Positions 46,234 to 55,541 of a DNA stretch of 64,000 nt are shown piece by piece. Source of the stretch: Flavobacterium cupriresistens (lineage in GTDB: Bacteria; Bacteroidota; Bacteroidia; Flavobacteriales; Flavobacteriaceae); assembly GCF_020911925.1 (NCBI RefSeq), contig NZ_CP087134.1, forward strand, positions 1,240,001 through 1,304,000, in the 5' to 3' direction. Position numbers and translations under genes: made by a program. Under the pieces are notes generated by a model that worked only from the letters and a program-made list of their open reading frames with translations, did no database searches and was not told the DNA's origin. The first letter of the stretch is position 1. Each line of letters begins with the position of its first letter.

Positions 46234-47985
46234 TTATACCAAATCGACCTTAATGTGTAATTCTTTTAATTGTGCATCATCAATTGTAGCCGGTGCATCG
46301 ATCATTACGTCACGTCCGGAATTGTTTTTAGGGAATGCAATAAAGTCTCTAATGGTTTCCTGACCACCTAAAATAGCAACCAAACGATCCAGTCCAAAAG
46401 CTAATCCTCCATGAGGTGGCGCTCCAAATTGGAAAGCGTCCATTAAGAAACCAAATTGTGCTTTCGCTTCTTCTTCTGTAAAACCTAAATATTTAAACAT
46501 TAATTGTTGTGTAGCCTTATCGTGTATACGAATAGAACCTCCTCCAATTTCGTTTCCGTTTAAAACCATATCGTAGGCGTTTGCGCGAACTTTTCCCGGT
46601 TCGGTTTCCAGCAATTGCATGTCTTCCGGTTTTGGAGAGGTAAATGGATGGTGCATCGCGTGGTAACGACCGCTTTCTTCGTCTAATTCCAATAAAGGAA
46701 AATCTACTACCCAAAGCGGAGCAAATTCTTCCGGTTTACGCAATCCTAAACGAGTGGCTAATTCCATACGAAGAGCAGAAAGCTGCGCGCGTGTTTTGTT
46801 AGCCGGACCTGAAAGTACAAAAATCATATCGCCAGGTTTTGCGCCTGTGATTTTTGCCCATTGTCCTAAATCATCCTGATCGTAAAATTTATCTACAGAT
46901 GATTTGTAAGTTCCATCGTCATTGCATTTGGCGTACACCATTCCTGAAGCTCCAACTTGCGGACGTTTAACCCAGTCAATTAAGGCGTCAATTTCTTTAC
47001 GTGTATAATTTCCTGCTCCCGGAACTGCAATACCTACAACCAACTCGGCTGCATTAAATACAGGGAAATCTTTGTGCTGTGCAAATTCGTTCAATTCGCC
47101 AAACTCCATTCCGAAACGAATGTCCGGTTTGTCATTTCCGTATGTTTTCATGGCATAGTCGTAGGTAATTCTTGGGAATTTAGCTACTTCAACACCTTTG
47201 ATTTCTTTTAGTAAATGTCTTGTCAATCCTTCAAAAACATTCAAAATGTCTTCTTGTTCTACAAATGCCATTTCGCAGTCAATTTGAGTAAACTCAGGCT
47301 GACGGTCTGCACGTAAATCTTCGTCACGGAAACATTTTACGATTTGGAAGTATTTGTCCATTCCTCCAACCATCAACAATTGCTTGAAAGTTTGTGGAGA
47401 TTGTGGTAAGGCATAAAATTGTCCTTCGTTCATACGACTTGGTACAACGAAATCTCTCGCGCCTTCCGGAGTTGATTTGATTAAGTAAGGTGTCTCCACT
47501 TCACAGAAATCCAAATCAGATAAATATTTACGAACTTCCATCGCTACTTTGTGACGGAATAATAAACTGTTTTTTACAGGATTTCTTCTGATGTCTAAGT
47601 AACGGTATTTCATTCTGATGTCTTCTCCACCATCCGTCTCATCTTCAATTGTAAATGGAGGCGTTAAAGCAGCGTTTAAGATCGTTAGTTCAGTAACTAA
47701 AATTTCGATATCACCGGTTGGAATGTTTTTGTTTTTGGCTTCACGCTCAATAACAGTTCCTTTTACCTGAATTACAAATTCTCTTCCAAGTGTTTTTGCC
47801 AGTTCAAAAACCGTTTTGTCGGTACGAACTTCGTCGAAAATAAGTTGTGTAATTCCATAACGGTCGCGTAAATCAACCCAGTTCATAAACCCTTTATCGC
47901 GTGATTTTTGAACCCAACCCGCTAGTGTAACTTCCGTATTAATATTTGAGGCGTTTAACTCGCCACAATTATGACTTCTATACAT
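46234..47985 (-). CDS. aspS: aspartyl-tRNA synthetase
   Basis: About 583 residues from the ATG at 47985 ([10 protein letters not shown]), the conserved start; an in-frame ATG 33 bases further upstream falls in promoter sequence. It is a class II synthetase of bacterial type. An OB-fold anticodon-binding domain is followed by motif 2 ([18 protein letters not shown]), a GAD insertion domain (about 290-410) and motif 3 ([15 protein letters not shown]). It charges tRNA-Asp in the cytoplasm. Confidence 0.96.
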   Translation of the reverse strand: MYRSHNCGELNASNINTEVTLAGWVQKSRDKGFMNWVDLRDRYGITQLIFDEVRTDKTVFELAKTLGREFVIQVKGTVIEREAKNKNIPTGDIEILVTELTILNAALTPPFTIEDETDGGEDIRMKYRYLDIRRNPVKNSLLFRHKVAMEVRKYLSDLDFCEVETPYLIKSTPEGARDFVVPSRMNEGQFYALPQSPQTFKQLLMVGGMDKYFQIVKCFRDEDLRADRQPEFTQIDCEMAFVEQEDILNVFEGLTRHLLKEIKGVEVAKFPRITYDYAMKTYGNDKPDIRFGMEFGELNEFAQHKDFPVFNAAELVVGIAVPGAGNYTRKEIDALIDWVKRPQVGASGMVYAKCNDDGTYKSSVDKFYDQDDLGQWAKITGAKPGDMIFVLSGPANKTRAQLSALRMELATRLGLRKPEEFAPLWVVDFPLLELDEESGRYHAMHHPFTSPKPEDMQLLETEPGKVRANAYDMVLNGNEIGGGSIRIHDKATQQLMFKYLGFTEEEAKAQFGFLMDAFQFGAPPHGGLAFGLDRLVAILGGQETIRDFIAFPKNNSGRDVMIDAPATIDDAQLKELHIKVDLV

Positions 47986-48003
47986 GATCAAAATTTTAGA
48001 TTG

Positions 48004-48011
48004 CAAAAGTA
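48004..48011 (-). promoter_or_regulatory. -7 element of aspS
   Basis: It reads TACTTTTG on the minus strand (TAnnTTTG), 19 bases upstream of the preferred ATG at 47985. It would leave only a short leader and argues against the longer upstream start. Confidence 0.55.
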
Positions 48012-48107
48012 AACACAAAATTCAAATTAATATAGTAAAGTGATAACTTGCTGCTTATAAATTTGAAATATTTTGTTAATTGATAAATTTTAGATAAGTA
48101 AATTCTT

Positions 48108-48115
48108 TAGATTTG
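48108..48115 (+). promoter_or_regulatory. -7 element of the TlpA-like gene
   Basis: TAGATTTG matches TAnnTTTG, 28 bases upstream of the ATG at 48144. Confidence 0.5.
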
Positions 48116-48143
48116 GTATACTAAAAACTAACTTTAAATATTT

Positions 48144-49139
48144 ATGAAAAAACTTTTTGTTACCGGTTTATTGGTTCTTACCGCTTTGAATGGTATAGGT
48201 CAGACCAAAAGTCAAGTTAAATTTACGGCTAAAATTACAAATAGAAATAGTGATACATTAGTTATTAAAGGGGCGAACAATTTCAAACAAGTTATTCCGA
48301 TTAACAAGAAAGAAATTTTTGTTGCTTCTTTTACTGCTCCAAAGGGATTTTATCGTTTTTCTGACGGTGTTGAATCTTCGAGTTTGTTTTTGAAACCGGG
48401 TTCTGAAGTAAATCTGACAATGAATGCCAAAGAATTTGATGAAACTATTGTTTATAAAGGAAAAGGAACTAATGAAAGTAATTTTCTGGCACAACAAGCT
48501 TTAAGAGACGAGAAATTTGAAAACGAAGCTTTCGCTAAAGAGGCTGCAGAATTTGCGTCCTTATTGCAAGAAAAGAAAAAGACAGACTTAGACAATATCG
48601 AGAAAGGAGATTTTGATCCTGAATTTAAAACAGGTTTGAAAAAATCAGTTGAAAAATTTCATGAATATGCCGCTCAGCAGTATAAAAGTGAGGCTGATAT
48701 GAAAAAGTTAAAAGGTGCTGTTTCTGCCGATTTTGATTATGAAAACCACAAAGGAGGTAAAACAAAACTCTCTGATTTGAAAGGAAAATATGTTTATATA
48801 GATCTTTGGGCAACCTGGTGTGGACCATGTAGGGCTGAGATTCCATTTTTGCAGAAGATTGAAGAGAAGTATCATGGAAAGAACATTGAGTTTGTGAGTG
48901 TTTCTGTTGATGCTGTAAAAGATCATGATAAATGGCAGAAATTTGTAACGGATAAACAGTTGGGAGGTATTCAGTTGTTTTCTGATAATGAATGGAATTC
49001 TGCGTTTGTAACGAGTTATAATGTAACAGGAATTCCAAGGTTTATTCTTATTGATCCAAAAGGTAATATATTGGAGCCCAATGCAGAAAGACCCTCTTCT
49101 CCAGAGCTTCAAAAGCAATTAGATGCTTTATTGAACTAA
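48144..49139 (+). CDS. TlpA-like thioredoxin-family protein
   Basis: A 331-residue exported protein. It has a signal peptide (KKLFVTGLLVLTALNGIGQ), then a DUF4369-like beta domain (about 25-120), a helical linker and a C-terminal thioredoxin fold. The active site is DLWATWCGPCRAEIPFLQK and the cis-proline is in VTGIPRFILID. It probably reduces disulfides in the periplasm, for example in cytochrome c maturation. It is transcribed alone and followed by a terminator. Confidence 0.93.
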   Translation: MKKLFVTGLLVLTALNGIGQTKSQVKFTAKITNRNSDTLVIKGANNFKQVIPINKKEIFVASFTAPKGFYRFSDGVESSSLFLKPGSEVNLTMNAKEFDETIVYKGKGTNESNFLAQQALRDEKFENEAFAKEAAEFASLLQEKKKTDLDNIEKGDFDPEFKTGLKKSVEKFHEYAAQQYKSEADMKKLKGAVSADFDYENHKGGKTKLSDLKGKYVYIDLWATWCGPCRAEIPFLQKIEEKYHGKNIEFVSVSVDAVKDHDKWQKFVTDKQLGGIQLFSDNEWNSAFVTSYNVTGIPRFILIDPKGNILEPNAERPSSPELQKQLDALLN

Positions 49140-49198
49140 TTTCTTTGCAAAATTTATAACGTTATAGTAAATCAAGTCTTCGACTGAAATACCAGTAA

Positions 49199-49226
49199 AA
49201 CCAGTGCGTGAGCGCTGGTTTTTTTG
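49199..49226 (+). terminator. terminator of the TlpA-like gene
   Basis: AACCAGTGC, loop GTGA, GCGCTGGTT, then a T-run. Confidence 0.88.
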
Positions 49227-49286
49227 TTACACGCTGATTTCCAATGTTAAGTTTTTATCCAATGTTACCAAATTGTTAAGTAAAAG

Positions 49287-49317
49287 TTTTTTTAATGTAA
49301 ACAATTAACTATATTTG
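49287..49317 (+). promoter_or_regulatory. promoter of the YwqK-like gene
   Basis: TATATTTG at 49310-49317 is an exact -7 match. A TTTT at 49287-49290, 19 bases before it, is close to the TTTG -33 element. Confidence 0.55.
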
Positions 49318-49350
49318 GTAAAGATTTGATAACATTAATACCTACTAGAT

Positions 49351-49698
49351 ATGAAAAAGTGTGTAATTTTAGTTGCAATATTGTTCTCTGGAATTTTAGT
49401 TGCACAAGAGGTAAAACCAGAATTAGAAGCTGTTGGAAACAAAGTAAAAGCTACTTATTACTATGAAAATGGTAATGTACAACAAGAGGGTTTCTTTAAG
49501 GATGGTAAGTTAGATGGAGTTTGGGTATCCTATGACGAAAAAGGTAATAAAAAAGCAGTTGGAGAGTATACTGATGGAGTAAAAACCGGAAAATGGATTT
49601 TCTTCAATGAGAATAATCTTTGTGAAGTGGCGTATGAAAACAGCAAAGTGAGTTCCGTTAAAAACTTGCAAAAAAATGCTTTAGCAAATAGAAATTAA
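49351..49698 (+). CDS. YwqK/MORN-repeat-like exported protein
   Basis: A 115-residue protein with a signal peptide (CVILVAILFSGILVAQ) and three MORN-like repeats (YYYENGNVQQEGFFKDGKLD, VSYDEKGNKKAVGEYTDGVK, GKWIFFNENNLCEVAYENSK). Such proteins are often labelled antitoxin YwqK-like, but nothing here supports an antitoxin role. The repeats suggest membrane or protein binding. It is transcribed alone with its own promoter and terminator. Confidence 0.85.
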   Translation: MKKCVILVAILFSGILVAQEVKPELEAVGNKVKATYYYENGNVQQEGFFKDGKLDGVWVSYDEKGNKKAVGEYTDGVKTGKWIFFNENNLCEVAYENSKVSSVKNLQKNALANRN

Positions 49699-49719
49699 GA
49701 AGATTTCGAATATTTTAGA

Positions 49720-49755
49720 AAGGCCGTTTCAATTTCGAGACGGCTTTTTTTTTTA
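49720..49755 (+). terminator. terminator of the YwqK-like gene
   Basis: GGCCGTTTC / GAGACGGCT (one G-U) is followed by a T10 tract. Confidence 0.88.
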
Positions 49756-49762
49756 TTTTTAA

Positions 49763-49830
49763 ATGTCAGGCTGAGCGAAGTCGAAGCCCCTCTTAATTCA
49801 ACTAGCCCTCGACTTCGCTTAGGTTGACAT
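49763..49830. repeat. GCGAAGTCGA palindromic repeat
   Basis: Two 22-base arms, ATGTCAGGCTGAGCGAAGTC+GA and TCGACTTCGCTTAGGTTGAC+AT, are complementary at 19 positions with a 24-base loop. The unusually high GC content against this background marks it as a repeat element. A second motif (TCGCAAAGTCGCGAAGTCGC, about 49880-49900) follows. No gene was seen in 49699-50017. Confidence 0.75.
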
Positions 49831-49955
49831 CGACGCAAAGTGTTTTTGTTAATCTTTGTCACCTGGACCTTGGGAATATCTCTCGCAAAGTCGCGAAGTC
49901 GCAAAGTTTTTAGGTCATTTAAAAAGATAAAACTTTAAAATTAAGCGCATTTCTT

Positions 49956-49986
49956 AAATGAACTTACATTACTTATATGTTTTAAA
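49956..49986. repeat. copy of the CTTACATTACTTATATG repeat arm
   Basis: AAATGAACTTACATTACTTA and the following TATGTTTTAAA match the right arm of the palindrome in the duplicated unit at 20226-20556. Here only one arm is clear, just after the PepSY gene. Confidence 0.65.
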
Positions 49987-50017
49987 AACGCTATTCCCTT
50001 TTACCACAAACTCTTTA

Positions 50018-51130
50018 TTAGATCTTAGTTTTTTTAGCTTTTTTTCTTCTTCCAAACCAAATTATAAAACCGGTAACCGGCAAAGCCGCTGCAATTAAGC
50101 TAACAGTAAAAGCAATGATTTTTCCGGGTAGATCTAAAATTTGTCCGGTGTGTATGCCGTAATTCATTTCGACCACTTGTAAACCGAGACTTTTTTTATC
50201 ATACGGATCGCTTTGAATTAGTTTTCCGTCACTTGGATGAAAATAATAATTACTCTGATGATCGAATCGCAAAGTATGTGGATAAGCTCCTGTGTTTATA
50301 ATATCTCCTTTGTTTTGTGGAAACATAACATAAAACATTTCGGCTTTTGGCTGTAGTCGCATCGTTTCGACAAAAGCGTTGTCTACGGCGAGTAGATTGT
50401 TTTGCTTAAATTTTGTGGTGTCAATTGTCGGGGCTTTTGTTTCTAAAGCTTTGTCTCCACCAAAATTGAACGTTTTGTAAATACCGTCGCCAACCCATTC
50501 ATAGGTAAAAGTTAATCCGGTAATAGCTATGATCACTGCAATAATTGAAATATAAAATCCGGAAGTATTGTGCCAGTCATAGTTGACACGACGCCATTTG
50601 GCAGACCACTTTACGGTAAAACTTCTTTTGATATCACTTTTTCTTTTGGGCCACCATTGAATTAACCCTGAAATGACTAACAGTATAAAGATGATCGTGG
50701 CACCGCCAATAATATGTTTTCCGATATAATCGGGTAAAAGAAGATACAAATGAATGTATTCGACGATTATAAAAAAGTCTGTTTTGGGATTTTCTGTTTT
50801 TAAATATTTACCGGTGTAAGGGTTGAAATACAGGTATTCGTTTTCGGTATCGGTAAAGGTGTAGGCAATTGCTGATCGGTTTTTACCGTAATAAGAAACC
50901 ATGGATACTTTGTTTTTAGGGGCGATTAGCTTCGCTTTTTCCTGTAAAACAGATGGCAAAAGAAATGGTTTGTTCTGCGGTTCAACAATACGCCATTCTT
51001 TTCGGGTAATATCTTTGATTTCGTCATGAAAACAAAATATGCAACCGGTAACACTGACAATAAAAACAATAAGCCCGGAAATTAGTCCGAGCCATTTGTG
51101 TATAAAACGTATTTGTTTTGTAAATCCCAT
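50018..51130 (-). CDS. PepSY-associated membrane protein (smaller)
   Basis: A 370-residue PepSY-TM protein with four membrane helices, the first in FIHKWLGLISGLIVFIVSVTG. Conserved segments are VNYDWHNTSGFYISIIAVI and MNYGIHTGQILDLPGKIIAF, which hold histidines. Relatives reduce ferric siderophores or help iron import at the inner membrane. It is the last gene of a leftward module, 253 bases after the larger PepSY gene. Confidence 0.85.
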   Translation of the reverse strand: MGFTKQIRFIHKWLGLISGLIVFIVSVTGCIFCFHDEIKDITRKEWRIVEPQNKPFLLPSVLQEKAKLIAPKNKVSMVSYYGKNRSAIAYTFTDTENEYLYFNPYTGKYLKTENPKTDFFIIVEYIHLYLLLPDYIGKHIIGGATIIFILLVISGLIQWWPKRKSDIKRSFTVKWSAKWRRVNYDWHNTSGFYISIIAVIIAITGLTFTYEWVGDGIYKTFNFGGDKALETKAPTIDTTKFKQNNLLAVDNAFVETMRLQPKAEMFYVMFPQNKGDIINTGAYPHTLRFDHQSNYYFHPSDGKLIQSDPYDKKSLGLQVVEMNYGIHTGQILDLPGKIIAFTVSLIAAALPVTGFIIWFGRRKKAKKTKI

Positions 51131-51383
51131 TTGATGAATTGCGAAATACTTGATTTCTCTTTAAGAATTAGTTGCAAAAGGCAAAAGTAATTCTTAATGT
51201 GCAATTCACAAATTTTAGGCGTTTATTTTAGACCGTTGGGGTAATTCGGTAAAATGTTATTTAATACATAGAAACATAGTATTCTGTAATTTGTTTTAAG
51301 TGAAACATCTTTTCTGAACTATGTTTCTATTTGTTAAAAATGATTGCGCCCAGCGGGTTATTTTTTTAGAGTCGTTGGACGAT

Positions 51384-52958
51384 TTATTCGCTCTTTACCT
51401 TTTTTAATTTAAAAGAAACATAAAGTGTAATCGCTGCTAAAACAATCCAGAAAATATCAATAAAGAAAATCTGAATCTGATCGTTGACAAACGTTTTCCA
51501 AAACCAGTTTCCGGTGCAAATTCCATTAGCAATCGGAATTAAAAAGCCTAAAATACTTCCGGAAATCAGACACCATTTGTTGGTGAAATTAATGTCTTTT
51601 TTGAGCAGGAAAAAGATCGTCAATAGTAACCAGGTGATAAAATATACGCTGTAAATATTAGCTCGACTTAGGGGATAAAATACTTTATTAGCAATAAAAA
51701 TGAAGGCAGTAACAGGATACATGCTTAGGCAAACTGCTAAATAAATGCGTACAACCGAGTTGTTAAAACGACGTTTTTTCTCGGGCATATTTTTTTTGTC
51801 TCTGGCAACCAGCCAAATCATAACTCCCGATATAATAACAAAACAAGTAATAATACCGAGTACAAAACTGATTATTTTAAGCGCATATCCGCCGTAATCC
51901 CCAAAGTGCACTCTGTACAAAACGTTTTTTACACCATCTAGATATTTGTTGTCCGTTTCAGGATTCTTTTTGGCTATGATTTTACCGTCAGCAACTTTGT
52001 AGATTATTTTTCCGAATGCGGTGAATTTTTTGTCATGAGGTATTTTTCCATCAACGATTATGTGCATGTTGGTATCGCCATAGTTTTGAATTTGTACCTC
52101 GGTGATTTCAAAATCTTTCCAGCTGCTTTTGGTTTTTTCTACAAACTCGTTGATGCTAAAAGGCGTTGCCAGTTTCTTATTCTCAAATTTAAATTCCGGA
52201 TTGTTATATTCTAAATCACTGTACAGTTTGTTCTGATCGCCCTTGTATAAAGCCATTACGCTTGGTGCTACAATTAGTAGTTTGATCATAAAAAAAGCTC
52301 CTGTAACTGCGTATACAAATTGAAAAGGCAAACCAATCATTCCTAATGCGGTGTGCGCATCTGTCCATAATGTTTTTAATTTTTCTTTTGGACGGAAAAT
52401 GTAGAAGTTGGAAACAATTTTGTTCCAGTGTAATAAAACTCCGGTAATAATAGCAAATAAAAAAAACAGTGCTACAAAACCCGAAAGATAATAACCAACA
52501 GGATAAGGAACCTGGGCCAGAAAATGAAGACGATACAAAAATTCTCCTATTGAATATGATTCATCGTAAGTCTGAGCTTTGAAGTTTTTAGTATTTAAGT
52601 AAAAGTAGTGGCCGGATTTTAATTTAGCGACTTCCAGAGTGTCTTTTAATTTATTGGCTGCTACGGTATCTTTAGTGCCTTCCATGCGAATGAAAACACG
52701 TCTTTCGTGGGGAGATACGGAAAGTGAAACGTCTCTTCCAGCTAAAGTGTAGTTTTTATTTATTGAGTCGAAAGTAGTATCGTAGTTAATCTGTTCTTTC
52801 TTATGGATTGCAACAGTTTCTCCGCGTTCCCAGTTGTTGATTTCACTTTTAAAGAAAGAAAAAGATCCTGCAAAGAAAATGACAAACAACACCACGCTTA
52901 TTACAATACCACTTACGGTATGCGTGTGAAAATAAATGTTATAGTTCCTGTTATTCAT
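51384..52958 (-). CDS. PepSY-associated membrane protein (larger)
   Basis: A 524-residue PepSY-TM protein with the start YFHTHTVSGIVISVVLFVIF and the middle TLWTDAHTALGMIGLPFQFVYAVTG. A further membrane block with RVHFGDYGGYALKIISF follows, and about four extra C-terminal helices. In other bacteria such proteins sit with TonB-dependent siderophore receptors and are linked to ferric-siderophore reduction. It begins 3 bases after the 100-residue membrane gene, so they form an operon. Confidence 0.88.
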   Translation of the reverse strand: MNNRNYNIYFHTHTVSGIVISVVLFVIFFAGSFSFFKSEINNWERGETVAIHKKEQINYDTTFDSINKNYTLAGRDVSLSVSPHERRVFIRMEGTKDTVAANKLKDTLEVAKLKSGHYFYLNTKNFKAQTYDESYSIGEFLYRLHFLAQVPYPVGYYLSGFVALFFLFAIITGVLLHWNKIVSNFYIFRPKEKLKTLWTDAHTALGMIGLPFQFVYAVTGAFFMIKLLIVAPSVMALYKGDQNKLYSDLEYNNPEFKFENKKLATPFSINEFVEKTKSSWKDFEITEVQIQNYGDTNMHIIVDGKIPHDKKFTAFGKIIYKVADGKIIAKKNPETDNKYLDGVKNVLYRVHFGDYGGYALKIISFVLGIITCFVIISGVMIWLVARDKKNMPEKKRRFNNSVVRIYLAVCLSMYPVTAFIFIANKVFYPLSRANIYSVYFITWLLLTIFFLLKKDINFTNKWCLISGSILGFLIPIANGICTGNWFWKTFVNDQIQIFFIDIFWIVLAAITLYVSFKLKKVKSE

Positions 52959-52961
52959 GAA

Positions 52962-53264
52962 TTATTGGGTAATAGGGTTATAGGTTTGTCCGAGATACAT
53001 AATACCGAGAAACAGCAAAGTCAGCAGTATATAGATTCCCCATATTTTCCATGCGCTTTTTGCTAAAAAAGCCAAAATCATTAAGACTACCCAAAGGATA
53101 AATCCTGAAAAAGCCATTGTTATGACGACATTGGTACGATCTAACCAAGAAGCTAAGGCTAAATGGAAACTTACAGAAACGAAATAGCCGCCAAGTATAG
53201 CAGCTGTTATTTTTAGGAAACGCTGCCACTTGGACTGCGTCAGGTATTTAGGATTTGCGGGCAT
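52962..53264 (-). CDS. small membrane protein of PepSY operon (DUF3649-like)
   Basis: A 100-residue protein with three hydrophobic helices (ITAAILGGYFVSVSFHLALA, VVITMAFSGFILWVVLMILA, WGIYILLTLLFLGIMYL). Size and position before a PepSY gene match the DUF3649-type partner of siderophore-uptake loci. That assignment is by synteny and style only. It lies 3 bases before the PepSY gene and 3 bases after the next small gene. Confidence 0.75.
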   Translation of the reverse strand: MPANPKYLTQSKWQRFLKITAAILGGYFVSVSFHLALASWLDRTNVVITMAFSGFILWVVLMILAFLAKSAWKIWGIYILLTLLFLGIMYLGQTYNPITQ

Positions 53265-53267
53265 AAT

Positions 53268-53600
53268 TTAATAGTAATAAAATTCTATAACTCCTGTTAG
53301 AATAAAAAGGACAGCAATCGTTTTACTGTTTATAATTTTTAGAGGGGACAGTATAATTATTAAACTTCCAATTGTCATTAACTGAATAAGAAATAATAAA
53401 GTTCCGGAGCATAATGCTTTGGTAAATAACCATAAAGTATAGGCGGAAAGAAGGAAAACTAATCCGGTAATTTTGGTTTGTTTCGGATTATTGTTCATCC
53501 ATTTTTCGAAGCTGTAATTGTACGACAGCGCCGCTCTCTTGGAGGTATAATAAAACATATAAAAAGAGATAAAAACGAAAAGGCTGGCTATTGTTATCAT
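53268..53600 (-). CDS. small membrane protein of PepSY operon (DUF3325-like)
   Basis: A 110-residue protein with three to four hydrophobic helices and little else; first gene of the leftward module. Its size and place fit the DUF3325-type partner seen in siderophore loci, but no diagnostic motif is visible. A weak dyad lies about 95-105 bases upstream of the ATG. Confidence 0.7.
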   Translation of the reverse strand: MITIASLFVFISFYMFYYTSKRAALSYNYSFEKWMNNNPKQTKITGLVFLLSAYTLWLFTKALCSGTLLFLIQLMTIGSLIIILSPLKIINSKTIAVLFILTGVIEFYYY

Positions 53601-53693
53601 GATTTTATAAATTTAATTTTCATGTTTTGTTTGGAATTATTTTCAGTAGCGCAAATTTAGGTGCAGAATTCCAATAAGCCAAATTATTTTTAC

Positions 53694-53706
53694 TTATTCT
53701 AAATAA
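53694..53706. promoter_or_regulatory. possible iron-type dyad TTATTCTAAATAA
   Basis: This short imperfect palindrome (TTATT-CTA-AATAA) sits upstream of the PepSY module. AT-rich dyads of this kind occur before iron-regulated genes, but in such AT-rich DNA chance is a serious alternative. Confidence 0.25.
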
Positions 53707-53780
53707 ATTATTTTTTAAAGTGTAAAATTTCTGTTTGATTAAAAAAATATCAGATTAATCGGTGTTTGTTTCTGGGGAAT

Positions 53781-53826
53781 AAAAAAAAAGAAGCCGTCTC
53801 AATACAAATTTGAGACGGTTTTTTTA
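53781..53826. terminator. terminator downstream of the transposase gene
   Basis: GAAGCCGTCTCAA / TTGAGACGGTTTTTT is flanked by A9 and T7, so it can act in both directions. Confidence 0.88.
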
Positions 53827-55481
53827 TTGGATAATATTTTGATATTTATTGTCTTAATTCTGAGTACAGAAAAAAATTGCCCTTATGCTGCAATTTTCTT
53901 TCTTAAGTTGTGACCTAAAGCCATTAATCCGAACTCTAATTCAACTTTTTGAAGTCCTTTTAAAGAAAATCGTCTAAATCCATTATTATGTTTGAGTTGA
54001 GCAAATACAGGCTCTACATCGGCAGAGCGTTGTTTTCTTCTTTGTATCCCTATTTCGCTGAGCAGTAATTCTCTTGCTTGTTGTTTATGCCTTTCAAGGT
54101 TGTGGTTTCGCTCTATGCTTCTGTTGCCTTTGGCTTTAAAACATTGTCCTCGCAAGAGACAGCCTTCACAGTTTTTGGCTTGATAATGGGATAAGGTCTG
54201 AGTATATCCCGCTGCCGTTTTTTTCTCATTCTCATGGGTTTTATGCATTTTCTGTCCCATTGGACATATATAATAGTCTTCTTCCTGATTGTAATATAGA
54301 TTCTCCTTGCTAAAAGTCTTGTGTTTCTTTTGGTAGTTTTGATCCTGTTCTTTTTCAAAAGTATTATATTTCACAAAAGCCGTTAGCTTTTTTTTCTCCA
54401 GATAATCGTAGTTTTCTTCACTTCCATAACCTGCGTCTGTAGTGATCTCTTGTATCTTTTTAAACACTTTTTTGCCGAAGGTCTGCTCCAAATTTTCCAA
54501 GTGGGGCTTGAGTGTTTTGGTATCGGTTGGATTTTGATGGATGGTATAGTGAACGATGATCTGGTTTTGTGTAGATATCTGAGTATTATAAGCTGGCTTG
54601 AGCTGTCCGTTTAACATATGGTCTTCTTTCATACGCATAAAAGTAGCCTGGGTATCGGTTTTGCTGTAACTGTTTCTTTCTCCTAGAATAGCTTGCTGCT
54701 TTTCATATTTTTCTAAGTTAGCAGTAAAATTATTTTTAATATAACGCAATTTGGCTTTTGCTTTGGAGCTAGCCTTTCCATTGCCAGAGAGTTTGGCATC
54801 TATTTCAGCTACAGTTTTCTCGATTACTTCTTTGCTGATTTCCTTGAACTCAGTTGGTTCCGGGTTGGGGCCGTCTTCATTATCAATACTTTGGGCATAG
54901 TTCCATAATTCTTCCAGCTGAGTCAGCATTTTGGCTTTGTTGGTTTTGATACTGTTGCCCCAGACAAAAGTGTACCTGCCGGCCTGAGCTTCTATCTTTG
55001 TTCCGTCTGTATAGATTTGTTTTAGATTGATGAGTCCTTCTGATGCTAACATCAAAACGACCTGTTTGAAGATCTCTTTAAAATTCTCTTTAAGCTTATC
55101 ACTTCTAAAACGGTTAATAGTATTGTGATCTACAATAGTCATCGAAGTTAGCCACATAAAATTAATATTCTCGCGAAGTGCCAGTTCTATCTTTCGAGAA
55201 GAGTATACATTGGTCATATAGGCATACAACATCACTTTGAGAAGCATCTTTGGATGATAACCTGGATTGCCTTCTTTGCTGTAGGCTTTTAAAAGAGGCT
55301 GGATGTTAATTGATTCCACAACCTGATCCACTATTCGAACAGGATGTTTCTCTGGAATTAAATCGTCAAACGAATAAGGTAAAAGTATCGTTTGCTGTTG
55401 GTCATAATGTTTAAATCTCATCTTTAATCAGCTATTAATCACTGATTAAATTTACAAAATTGCTCCTAAAAAAACAAACTG
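53827..55481 (-). mobile_element. probable IS1182-like insertion sequence, ends unresolved
   Basis: One transposase gene is bounded by two host-like terminators (53781-53826 and 55482-55520). I could not identify convincing terminal inverted repeats or a target-site duplication, so the limits given are only the outer bounds. Confidence 0.5.
53883..55421 (-). CDS. IS1182-family transposase
   Basis: A full-length, apparently intact 512-residue transposase. An N-terminal DUF772-type domain (YHPKMLLKVMLYAYMTNVYS, then NTINRFRSD) is followed by a DDE domain, with first Asp in QIYTDGTKIEAQAGR, second in EITTDAGYGSEENYDYL and Glu in SADVEPVFAQLKHNNGFRRF. A cysteine cluster (CEGCLLRGQCFKAKG) lies between them, as is usual in this family. 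It sits between odhB and the PepSY module. Confidence 0.93.
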   Translation of the reverse strand: MRFKHYDQQQTILLPYSFDDLIPEKHPVRIVDQVVESINIQPLLKAYSKEGNPGYHPKMLLKVMLYAYMTNVYSSRKIELALRENINFMWLTSMTIVDHNTINRFRSDKLKENFKEIFKQVVLMLASEGLINLKQIYTDGTKIEAQAGRYTFVWGNSIKTNKAKMLTQLEELWNYAQSIDNEDGPNPEPTEFKEISKEVIEKTVAEIDAKLSGNGKASSKAKAKLRYIKNNFTANLEKYEKQQAILGERNSYSKTDTQATFMRMKEDHMLNGQLKPAYNTQISTQNQIIVHYTIHQNPTDTKTLKPHLENLEQTFGKKVFKKIQEITTDAGYGSEENYDYLEKKKLTAFVKYNTFEKEQDQNYQKKHKTFSKENLYYNQEEDYYICPMGQKMHKTHENEKKTAAGYTQTLSHYQAKNCEGCLLRGQCFKAKGNRSIERNHNLERHKQQARELLLSEIGIQRRKQRSADVEPVFAQLKHNNGFRRFSLKGLQKVELEFGLMALGHNLRKKIAA

Positions 55482-55520
55482 CAAAAAAAGCTGCCTCTAG
55501 TATTGAGACAGCTTCTTTTT
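55482..55520 (-). terminator. terminator of odhAB
   Basis: On the minus strand AAGCTGTCTC pairs with GAGGCAGCTT (one G-U), followed by a T7 run. Confidence 0.88.
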
Positions 55521-55541
55521 GTATTTATGAAATTAATTGAA

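Noticed and set aside
46163..46363. 66-codon plus-strand ORF overlapping the aspS 3' end
   Set aside because: It runs antisense through conserved aspS codons and shows no family resemblance.
47986..48018. Upstream start extending AspS by 11 residues
   Set aside because: The extension overlaps the TACTTTTG promoter element, and the family start is [10 protein letters not shown].
49351..49698. Antitoxin function for the YwqK-like protein
   Set aside because: It has a signal peptide, its own promoter and terminator, and no toxin gene nearby.
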